Shown here: in pieces, positions 47,953 through 57,283 of the stretch
How positions within the stretch are numbered: the stretch's first letter is position 1
How the letters are laid out: each line of letters starts with the position of its first letter
NCBI GenBank assembly: GCA_016748015.1
Contig: JAAOMT010000289.1
Coordinates: forward strand, 383,639-447,638
DNA length: 64,000 nucleotides
DNA from: Geosiphon pyriformis
Lineage: Eukaryota > Glomeromycota > Glomeromycetes > Archaeosporales > Geosiphonaceae
Direction of reading: 5' to 3'
Program-made: the position numbers and the translations under genes
Notes under the pieces: model-generated
Database searches by the model: none
What the model was told of the DNA's origin: nothing
Seen by the model: only the letters and a program-made list of their open reading frames with translations

Positions 47953-48444
47953 GTGACTCCAGAAGACACCACATTCAGTAATCAGGAAATCGAACAACAA
48001 CAACCACCTATCAATAATATCTCACCTGCTACAATCACCAAAAATGAATCTTTGGATGCCATCTTTTTATTCGAACTTGAGGAACCATTAGATATGCCAT
48101 TATTTAGTGAAGCAGCCCTTGAAGAAAAACCGATCATGGCCATGTACACTGACGCCAAGATCAATAGCCACTTCATTAAATTAATCTTTGACAGTGGTTC
48201 AATAGACAGCATCATTACATGACAACTCATGGATCAATTAGGTCACCAAGTTGATTGCACTGCCAGTGCCAGGATTATCACCGTGGATGGAGCCACCAAA
48301 ATCCCAATTGGCAAAATTGATGACTTCCCAATTGAAGTCAATGGCATTGTAGTACCCATCAAAGTTCTGGTGATGGAAGCCATCCAATACCAAGCTTTAG
48401 TTGGTAATGACTGGCTATTCAAAACCAATACTATGCTCAATTGA
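47953..48444 (+). pseudogene. Element C retropepsin
   Basis: Reads KPIMAMYTDAKINSHFIKL, then IFDSGSIDSIIT with the active-site DSG intact at 48,190-48,198, a stop (TGA, probably from CGA), QLMDQLGHQVDC, IGKIDDFPIEVNGIVVPIK and ALVGNDWLFKTN. Retropepsins cleave the gag-pol polyprotein. Two stops, at 48,220 and 48,442, are the main damage. Confidence 0.85.
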
Positions 48445-49735
48445 ATGACTCAAGAACTAGTATTCAGCCAAAATAGTTAACACACACAAGAACCAGCAAT
48501 ATGTGGTTACTTCAAAGCTACCAATACCACAGCATCACTAATTGACATTGAAAAAGAAAAACCAAAACCTACCTGGGAAGCGTATCAAGTCTCATGGGCC
48601 GATGAAGAACACAATGAGCTACTGCCAATACTCTTATGGGATGACAATGACAAAGGAAAACAGAAGGAAACAGAACTTACCTGGAACACTGACCAAACCT
48701 GGGAAACCAATCAAGATTTAGAAGAACCACCAAGTTGGGAATGGGAGGAGAGAGAAAAAGGGAAAAAAAAAGGGAAAAAAAAAACAACACCTATCAGCAC
48801 TACTATTTATAATTCATACACTGACTCATCACTACCAATTAATTATCATTGACCAAAGCTAATATGTGTTGATTGCGGCAAGAAGTTGTTATTAATGGGC
48901 ACATGCTATGGTGACGACAAGAAATATGTGACAGCAATCCAATTCTACTGCCACATGTGCATCATAGAATGGTTTGGACAACCAAAGAAAAAAAGAAAAT
49001 AAGACAACAAACCTTGCCTAGCTTGTGGAAAGACACTACTTAACAAAAGAATGTGGAATGATATTCCTGGCCAAGGAGGAACATGCAACAAATCATGCCA
49101 ATACATGATTCTCATTAGCAACTGGATTAGGAAAGAGACACCAATCAAAGCTGCTTGGAGAAGGGCCATGCAACAATTGGATAGTTGTCCACACAACAAT
49201 GACAAAATCTGGTGAATGGCTATTGCCAAAATAGAAGAAGCAATATCCAAAGAAATCAGAAAGATTAAAAACAATCCACCAGAATCCATAGAACTTGACT
49301 GGAACCCAGAACCAGTCATAAATTTTCTAGACCCAGAACAATTCCATGAACACTACCAGGAATTGGCACCAACTAGAGAAGAACAAGAACAATGGCTAGA
49401 AAAATTGAATATCAGACTATGTCAATATTGTTTAATTCCCAGCAATTTTGAATATTGTAATAAATGTGACCTCATGTACAATCCACTGATCCACATAATC
49501 TACACAATCCCAGAGGAAGAGGAACCAATCAGCAGCTGCACATCAGAATCAGAATTATCATTCGATCCCAATTCAAACTCCGACAATGATGATAATGAAA
49601 ACACTGGTTCCAGCTCCATCCAATATGACAATAATGATAACAACAATTCCAACTCAGATTCAAACTTTGATTTAAAATATGAACAATATATCACAATCCC
49701 TGACCTCACAAAGGAACAAGAACTTAAATAGTTCA
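48445..49735 (+). pseudogene. Element C cysteine-rich (putative zinc-binding) segment
   Basis: Between protease and dUTPase-like domain. After a Trp/Glu-rich linker (48,570-48,760) three groups of paired cysteines appear: CVDCGKKLLLMGTC and YCHMC at about 48,868-48,960; CLACGKTLLNKRMW with CNKSC at about 49,017-49,098; and LCQYC with YCNKC at about 49,419-49,470. They look like small zinc ribbons. The part from 49,216 is open to 49,731 and includes FHEHYQELAPTREEQEQWL and an acidic Ser/Asn/Asp linker. Similar groups occur in A, B and E1. No known domain name is assigned. Confidence 0.65.
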
Positions 49736-50160
49736 GTGATAATAATGAAGGTATTATACCAGAACATGTACATGATACTGATGTCAGGTTTGATCTAAGG
49801 TATTCAGAAAAAGATGCCATCAAATTGGAACCACATTCATGCATCTGTATTAATTTGAAAATAGCACTGGAAATTTCGGCAACAACAATAGTTCAATTAG
49901 CATCTAGAAGTAGTCTAGCAAAAAGAGGGATAAATATCAGAGAAGGAATAATTAACATGAGATATGTAGGAAATATCATCGCCATGCTACAAAATGATTC
50001 AGAAAAGGCTTATATTATAGAGCCAAATAAAAAGATAACACAGGCAATATTCCTGCTTTTGGTTAAAGTAGCTCAATTAGTATCAGTGGAAAACAGAGAA
50101 AAACTAGGGATAACAGCAAGAGGGATACAGGGATTCAGATCCACAGATAGAATAGATATA
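49736..50160 (+). pseudogene. Element C dUTPase-like domain
   Basis: Motif 1 VRFDLRYSEKDAIKLEP, motif 2 LASRSSLAKRGINI (near 49,895-49,938), motif 3 GIINMRYVGNIIAML with Asn at 49,954-49,956 where dUTPases have Asp, motif 4 PNKKITQAIFLLLVKVAQLV, motif 5 ARGIQGFRSTDR (Gly to Arg in GFGST). Together these identify the trimeric dUTPase fold. Most of it lies in the 321-codon open frame 49,825-50,790 that continues towards RT. Expected role: cleaving dUTP during cDNA synthesis. Motif 3 and 5 changes argue that this copy is inactive. Confidence 0.82.
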
Positions 50161-51965
50161 CCAGTCAATATGGCAGAAGAAGAAATTGTTGGCCAAGGAG
50201 AAATTGTCTCAACCAGTCAAACAATTTCCATTGCATCATATGACCAGTACATGTTAGCAATAAAGAGGAGAATAAAGGATCAAGCACAGATTTTTGAAGC
50301 AGAAGCAACCCTTTGTGAATCAGGAAAGATTGGATTTATCAATCTCCATATACTCGCCAAGAGCCACAACCATATCAAAATTCCCATCTACAATACAACA
50401 GGAGATGCCATCACAATACCAGAAGGAACTATCATTGGATACCTGAGCACTGAATTAAAAGATCAACCACCAAGCATTGTTCCAGATTTTCTACAGCTTT
50501 ATAGATATGTGGATATTACATCACAAACAATATATGAACAAAACGAATGTTATTTGTTTCAACCAGAACAATTGGAACAAATGAACATGGGAAACTTAGA
50601 TCCACTTCAATATATGCAGCTTAAGATGTTGCTTAATAATTTTAATAACATTTTTGCCAGTGAAAACAAATTTGGCAGAACTGACATCATCCAACACCAG
50701 ATAAAAACTGGAAATACAATACCAATCAAACAAAGAGCATACAGAGTACCACCAGCCAGCCATGAGATTATCTATCAAGAGATCAATTGAATGCTTGACA
50801 ATAGGCTAATTCAGCCATCAATGAGTCCATAGTTGTTACCAGTAGTACTCGTCCATAAAAAGAATGGGAAGATCCGTTTTTGTGTGGATTACAGAAAACT
50901 CAATGATGCAACTTATGAAGACAGTTACCCAACTCCATAGATACAAGAATTATTCGATGCTTTTGGTGGAAACAAATGGTTCTCAACACTAGACTTAGAC
51001 AGTGGTTACTGGCAAGTAGCCATGAATCCAGCAGACAAAGAAAAGATGACATTCACTACTAGGGAAGAGAATTTCAAATTTGAAGTAATATCATTTGACT
51101 TAACCAATACACCAGCCACTTTTCAGCAATTAATGGAAATTGTTTACACCAGCTTATTGTGAAAATCAGTAGTAGTATATCTAGATGATACCAATGTGTT
51201 CTCAAGGACATTTGATGATCATCTCCATTATTTCCAGCAAGTGTTTGAAAGACTACAACAAGCAGAACTAAAGTTGAATGCCACTAAATGTTTTTTTGAC
51301 AAAACAGAACTGAAATTTTTGGGACATATAGTCAGTAAAGAGGGCATTAAAACAGATCCAGAAAAAATAGAGATAGTAAAGAACTTTCCAGTACCAACTA
51401 ATGTGATGGAACTAAAATCATTCTTGAGATTTGCTAGCTATTATCAATGCTTTATTAAGAACTTTTCAAAGATAGCTCAGCCACTCAATCATCTCCAAAC
51501 CAAGATTGTGAAATATGAATGGACCAAAACTCAATAAGAAGCTTTTGACATCCTAAAAAGAAAGCTCATTCAAGCTCCAGTATTAATATATCCAGATCAT
51601 AGTAAACTATTTATCATTACTACCAATGCATTAGGTCAAGCATTGGGAGCAGTACTATCTTAGAGAGGACCAGATGGAAGAGAACATCCAGTAGCATATG
51701 TCAGTTGAGGTTTAACTCCAGCCAAAAAAACTATGGAACACCAGAATTAGAACATTTAGCAATCTATTGGACAGTTATGAAATGGAAAAAATACTTGAGC
51801 CAGAAGTTTGAAGTGTATACAGATCACAAAGAACTGACATCACTCCAGAAACAAAAATTTGGAGATAGCAGACAATCAAGATGAAAAATGGCACTCTCAC
51901 TATATACTTATATTATACATTATAAAAAGGGAAAAAACAATGGAAATGCTGACGGTTTGTTATGA
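50161..51965 (+). pseudogene. Element C reverse transcriptase and RNase H
   Basis: A linker (RIDIPVNMAEEEIVGQGEI onward) leads to [34 protein letters not shown]-like region, FSTLDLDSGYWQVAMN, FEVISFDLTNTPATFQQLME, SVVVYLDDTNVFSRTFDDHL with the YLDD box intact (51,178-51,189) and KFLGHIVSKEGIKTD. RNase H at about 51,580-51,965 shows FIITTNALGQALGAVL (Asp to Asn) and VYTDHKELTS. Stops occur at 50,788, 50,830 and 51,161 and between the domains (51,535); a frameshift sits near 51,728. Open pieces: 49,825-50,790 and 51,196-51,537. Confidence 0.87.
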
Positions 51966-52189
51966 ATAAAACAAATCTAAGAACATTTTAACCCAAAAAT
52001 ATAACAAAAGATGAATACACAAAAATATTAACAACTTCAACATTATATAGATACTTAACAGTTCAAGGAGAAATTATCTCAACTGGAACAAAAAAGGATC
52101 AAACAACAATCCAAATATTTTATTACTCACCAAAATATACTTTATTGGAAAAATAGAAAAGATTCAGATCAACCAACCAGAGTAATTAC

Positions 52190-53335
52190 AGAACCAGAAA
52201 AGAAGACAATACTGTTCAACATGCACTCAGATCCAACTGCAGGACATTTTCATAAAGAAGTAACCATGGAAAGAACCAGAAAAAGATACTATTAGCCATT
52301 AATGTATCCAGACATCATCCAATATATGCAAAATTGTGATGCTTGTCAAAGAAGAGGAGGAACAAGATCCAGCGAACCATTGAGACCAATCAAAGTGAGA
52401 CAACCATTTGACCATATTGGAATCAATTTAGTCGGACCATTGACAATTACCAACAGAGGCAACAGATATATTGCAGTAGCCATGAATTATCTTACTAAAT
52501 GGCCAGAAGCCAAAGCAATTCAAAGAGCAGATGCAGAATCTGTTGCCAAATTTGTCCATCAAGATCTGATTTGTCGACATGGATGTTCAAAAGAACTATT
52601 ATCAGACCAAGAAACCCATTTTGTGAATAGAACTAAGCCAAAGATTCGGAATTAAGAGACCACTATCATCACTATACCATCTACAAACCAATGGATTAGT
52701 TGAAAGATTTAATAGAACATTGTGTAAAGCAATAGTGAAACTCAGCTAAAAAAACCAGGACAAATAGAATTTGTTCATATCATCAGTATTATTTGCTTAT
52801 CGGACAATAAAGCAAGACACCACACAAGCAACACCATTTGAATTGATATACAGTAGAACAGCAACATTACCAGTTGAGATAGAGGTTAACACATATCCAA
52901 CTAAACCAATAACAGAAAAGAATTTCCAAGAAACATTGTTAAGAAAAACATATGACTTAATGGAAACATTGGAAAACAAACGAAGAAAAACAGCTGATAA
53001 TATACAAAAGTCACAAGAAAAACAGAAAAAAAGACATGATAATTAACTACCAGACAAACCAGTTGAATTCAAGATTGGAGACAAAGTACTCTTACATTAT
53101 ACCAAAACGGAAAAACAATGGAGTGGAAAATTCAACCCCAAATGGAATGGACCATTTCACATAGAAGAAATTCTAGGGAATAGAGCTTACAAATTAAGAC
53201 TGGATAACAAAATCTTAACCAAAGCAGCACATGGAAATCAACTGAAACCATATCACAACATTACACTACCATCCACCAGTAATATTCCACAATTAGGAGT
53301 ACAGAAGATACTAGTCCAACCAGAGGAGATTTCAT
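52190..53335 (+). pseudogene. Element C integrase with internal deletion
   Basis: HHCC region HSDPTAGHFHKEVTMERTRK then CDACQRRGGTRS (52,222-52,370); core with HIGINLVGPLTI (first Asp to Asn), KWPEAKAIQRADAESVAKF and LLSDQETHFVN. Right after this, at about 52,630, roughly ten bases present in element A are missing, shifting the frame before the Glu region (NGLVERFNR recognisable at 52,689-52,716 in another frame). Open again at 52,771-53,046 (SSVLFAYRTIKQDTTQATPF). GPY/F-like module at 53,055-53,230: EFKIGDKVLLHYTKTEKQ, NGPFHIEEILGNRAYKL. Confidence 0.87.
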
Positions 53336-53399
53336 GAGATCTGGAACCAATTATTATCATTGACAACAACATGTTAATTAATTCATCAAAAGAATATAT

Positions 53400-54047
53400 A
53401 AAGACATGATAAATGCAACAAAAAATATCAGAAAAATGGAAATTACAGACAAAATCTACTCACTAGCACAACAACTCTTTCAATTGATTCAACACCAAGA
53501 GATAGAAATTACAATTAATCAACAAACCATCTAATATCAAGACACTAAAAAGACATCAACACATAGAACACAGAAGAAAACAGAAAATACCATTGACAAA
53601 ATTATGGCAAAAGTAAAATTAGCAATAAAAGAGTCACTATACCAAAAGTTAACTAAAAAAACTTGGAATTAGTGGATACAACAATTTTTAAGAAACTATT
53701 GTTATTTTTACTTGGAACAACACGTGAATATCCAGAATCTATATATGGATAAAACAAAGCAATTATTTGATACCAGAATACTACAACAATTAGAACATTT
53801 TGTGGAAAAAAACAACTTAACCACACAGGCCTGAGCCATATACTGAATACACACAGCATTTTAGAATCAACCAGAAATCTTACTTAATAAAGCAAAAGAC
53901 ATGGTTACCAGTAATCAATTAGAAAAAATCACCAACACTCAATTTGAAAAATTACAGACTCAAATAACACAAGTAATTCTCGAAAATGAAATTCAGGAAA
54001 TACTTCAAGAAGAAGAATTAGCAGAATTGGATTTTGATAAAGCTTAA
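53400..54047 (+). pseudogene. Element C terminal ORF downstream of integrase
   Basis: A helical, Lys/Gln/Ile-rich remnant running to the purine tract. It includes KIYSLAQQLFQLIQHQEIEI, IDKIMAKVKLAIKESLYQKL, WIQQFLRNYCYFYLEQHVN, and ends VILENEIQEILQEEELAELD before a stop at about 54,046. Stops at 53,532, 53,672 and 53,833 break it. Equivalent sequence is found in A, B and E1. No signal peptide or membrane segment; family unknown. Confidence 0.55.
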
Positions 54048-54051
54048 TATT

Positions 54052-54066
54052 AAAAGGAGGGAATAA
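54052..54066 (+). promoter_or_regulatory. Polypurine tract of element C
   Basis: AAAAGGAGGGAATAA immediately before the 3' LTR; the expected primer for plus-strand cDNA. Equivalent tracts precede the 3' LTRs of A (61,227-61,241), B (37,980-37,994, minus strand) and E1 (13,052-13,066, minus strand). Confidence 0.8.
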
Positions 54067-54919
54067 TGTTACTCATAGAAATATAGGGAATATATATTAG
54101 CATAGTTATTAGCCAATCAGAAGTAGACATAGTAAAATGTGGAATTCCAGGATTCCTTTCAGGAATTGCAGGATTCCAGGAATTACAGGATTCTCACAAA
54201 AAATTGCAGAATTTCAGAATTTCAGGATTCCTTTCAAAGAAATTGCAGGATTCCAGAAATTCCAAGATTCCTGTTGTAAAGAATTGAGGAATTGAGGAAT
54301 TGAGAAATCTCAATTATGTATATATAGCAGTAGAATTAGAAGCTAAAAAAACAGACCTTTAAGTTTAGATTTTTTTAGACAACCTTCCAAACACAATAAA
54401 TAACTATTTGGTATCTCCAACCTAATTCTACTATCAACATGGAGTGTTGATAGTAATTGATACTTAAACATACTGGAACAATAGCTCTTAATCATGGCTA
54501 TTGACAGAATACTGACTTGCAAAATTGCCTTGGCTTATTTATAATTTTCTTTTATTTCTTTTCTTTATTTTATTTTGATTTTATTGTTGTGTACTAATTG
54601 GTTGAATAAAGTGCTAGATTACTGATGTCAAAGATTGCTTGGTAAAAGACTCCTGCGAGAGGATAGGACACATACAGAAGATACAGAATACTTACCAAAG
54701 AATTGCTGGCTATTATGCCAAGAGAAGAATTGATAAAATTGCAATTCTGGAAAGCTACGGATAAAACAACAATTGAATCTCTGTCTATTATACAAAGAAC
54801 TCAAACTGAAACTTTCAGATACAAAACCTTCAGATACAATAACATTAATGCAAATAACTTTTAGCACCAAGTTACAGATTTGTTATTTGATTCAACATCT
54901 CAAATAATTACTCATAACA
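54067..54919 (+). repeat. 3' LTR of element C
   Basis: TGTTACTCATAGAAATATAG to CTCATAACA. It follows the purine tract at 54,052-54,066. It matches 44,842-45,671 apart from scattered transitions, a short extra repeat near 54,815-54,840 and an inverted hairpin core at 54,432-54,452. Confidence 0.95.
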
Positions 54920-56342
54920 GCATTTGTGACAGCTGTTTACAGATTGATGGGATGCATTAAATGTATGTGTTGCACAATGCTATTGCATAATCCGCAAATA
55001 AACTGATTTAGAATCTTGGCCACTGTAAAATAATTGGCATCGATGACTTGGATCTGATGCAAATTTCTGTAGAAGTGTCCTAAGTAAGTAGTAACTGCTT
55101 CATTTTCTCCTTGTTTGATGATAGTGAAGGTGTTTGCTAGTCTGTTAATGCTATTATTATTGCTGAAGTATCTTAAGAACTCAATTTTGAATGCATTAAA
55201 ATCTTGGAGTTTGTTAACTAGGCTTTAATATCATAAATCAGTGGTATCTTGGAGAAAATATGGGATGGCTTGCATGACTCTGGCATTATTTCATCCATTA
55301 GTTGCAATGGCTTTTTTTACATCATTTAGCCATACTTGGGTGTTGTCCTCTTTGCCAGTGAATTTCTTGAGTTTTGCTATTGGAATGTAGGCCATTGGAT
55401 CCAAGTTTGGTTGTTGAAGTTGTTGTTATGGCTGTAAAAGTGGTTGCTGTGGTAGTTGAGGTGGTTGAAGTGGCTGTTATTGCTATTTGTTGATTGGTAG
55501 AGCTGGGGGTAAATTGATCACGATTACTGGAGATAAGTGTTGTTGATTATTGATGTTAGGGTTTTGATCATTCTGCTCGTGTTGCATTTGAAAATTTGGA
55601 GTTTCAATTTCCAGATTTTCAGTGATCAGGTTCTGGTAAGTAAATTCTTGATCTTCGGATTTTTCTTCCTTTTTTTTTGGTCTTCTTCTGATTCCGTTAC
55701 TTTTCAGAAACTCATGGTTTTAAAATCTGGTTGGGGTAGTGAAAATCAGAGTCCTGATGGTATAGACAATTAAGACTTAAATCTTTTGAAATACACACCA
55801 TATGGTCTTAGAAAATCTTCTTTCCTTTGTTTACTCTGAAATAGAAATTGTCCAAAGGTTGATGTCATGTTTGATGTGGATGTGCCTGTTGATGTAATAT
55901 TGATGACACTTCTGGGTATATAATAGTATGATGGATTAGTTGGTGATTCAACTCTTGTTTTTTTCCAAGTGGATGGTTGTATCCTTTGAGGTGTTACTAC
56001 TAGTGTTTGTAATTTTTCTTTGCCTTTGTTTGTGTAGGTAATTGGATATCTTTGTTGAGTGTGAATTTCAATTTCCTTATTGATTTCAGTAAAGATTGCT
56101 GTGAAATTGTAATTTGTTAGTAGGCTGGTATTCTGGATTAATTTGTTGTAGAAGTTTCTTCTGGCTGAGTCAGTTTCTACTGGTACTTTTAGTAAATATG
56201 AGATTCTCTCGTGGACATAGAAATTGAAAGCTGATTCTGCTGATAAGTGGTTGTTAGTTAATCCTAAATATTGATAGTAGTCTTGGAATAAGGATTTTGC
56301 AAATCCTAAATGGTTTGTTCCTGTTTCTTCAGATTCTGTCAC
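54920..56342 (-). pseudogene. Element B gag, N-terminal and main capsid part
   Basis: Continuation of B gag on the far side of element C. The N-terminal domain is an open frame of 190 codons (55,770-56,342): NHLGFAKSLFQDYYQYLGLT, AESAFNFYVHERISYLLKV, NPSYYYIPRSVINITSTG and FGQFLFQSKQRKEDFLRPYG. Below it, 55,400-55,700 is an acidic and Gln/Pro-rich stretch; 54,920-55,400 encodes the capsid domain with stops (region matching FNAFKIEFLRYFSNNNSIN). The reading joins the 44,841 side at the codons for the conserved DFEA region. The best-preserved N-terminal gag domain in the window. Confidence 0.8.
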
Positions 56343-56405
56343 TGTTTGAATGGGTGTTATTAATGCTAGTTTTCTGTAGAATTATACCTTACAGAGAGCA
56401 CTAAA

Positions 56406-57283
56406 TGTTACAGATGATTATTTGGGGTCTCAGATCAAATAACAAATCCATAACTTGGTGCTCAATATCTACTCTGATGGTTAATGGTAGTAATATTGGT
56501 ATGTTGTCTTTATTTGAAGGTTTTGATTAAGAGTTCTTTGTATAATAGACAGAGATTCAATGATGAAGTAGTTGGTTGGTAAGTGGTGTTCCCAATTTCT
56601 GTTTTCAGCTTGATGGCCAGTTTATTCTGGCATTCATACTCTTCTGGTAAGCTATCTGTTAATATATATAATTTTATCTTTATTTCTGGGTTTTTTACCA
56701 GGCTATCCGTGATGTCAATTACTCACTTTAATCCTTAATCAGTTAGTATACAACAATAAAAATAAAGAAATAAAAAAAAATAAAGAAATAAGCCAAGGCA
56801 ATGTACAAGCTAATATCTTGTCAATAGCTGTGATCAAGAGCTATTGTTCTAGTATAGTTAAGTGTCAATTACTATCAACATGAAGTGTTGATAATGGAGA
56901 GTAGATTTGGATGGTAAATGATTTATTTATTTAATATTTGTGGATGGAAGATTTCTAACTAAAAGATTCTGTTTTTTCTACTTCTAACACTACCATTATA
57001 TATACATAATTAATGTTCTATGAGATTGCTCACATTCTTGAGCAATATACTATGATTTTTTGAGCAATGCTTACATTGTTGAGTGATGTGCTCTTATTTT
57101 CTAACATTGCTCTACATTGTTGAGCAATGTGCCGTGTTTTTTGACATTGTTTCACATTGCTAAGCAATGTGTCATGATTTCTATTATTGCTCTATATTGC
57201 TAAGCAATGTGTTTACATGCTACATACTATTCGCTTATTGGTCTACTATTTTCCCTATATCTGTTTTTATTTTATGGGTAACA
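56406..57283 (-). repeat. 5' LTR of element B
   Basis: Plus-strand ends TGTTACAGATGATT and ATGGGTAACA. On the minus strand it is followed by TTTAGTGCTCTCTG (just below 56,406), the primer-binding region also seen in A and C. It matches 37,119-37,979 with scattered transitions. Confidence 0.93.

Larger units (their letters stand above)
44842..54919 (+). mobile_element. Element C: Ty3/gypsy retrotransposon, innermost of the nest
   Basis: Full-length 10.1-kb plus-strand element with LTRs of 830 and 853 bases. It lies in the capsid region of element B. Flanks are GTGT (44,838-44,841) and GCAT (54,920-54,923). The same gag position in element A reads GCGT on the corresponding strand, so both are derivable from one 4-bp duplication by opposite CpG transitions. 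C keeps YLDD in RT, DSG in protease and an intact CCHC knuckle, more than A, B or E1, but carries stops and an integrase deletion. Its U3 has ATTCC-type repeats and lacks the palindromes of A and B, defining a separate subfamily. Confidence 0.92.
37119..57283 (-). mobile_element. Element B: Ty3/gypsy retrotransposon, split by nested element C
   Basis: Minus-strand element made of 54,920-57,283 and 37,119-44,841 (about 10.1 kb), interrupted by element C within the gag capsid region. Host flanks are ACAG (37,115-37,118) and ATAA (57,284-57,287), consistent with a 4-bp duplication changed by two transitions and supported by the restored frame of element A. Its LTRs and proteins are close to element A, including the ACATTGCT-type U3 palindromes. 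The RT frame (459 codons) is unusually intact, but the catalytic boxes of RT and protease are altered. Confidence 0.88.

Noticed and set aside
57167-57283. N-terminal codons of the frame 57,167-57,610
   Set aside because: They lie inside the 5' LTR of element B; the true element A coding sequence starts at 57,284.
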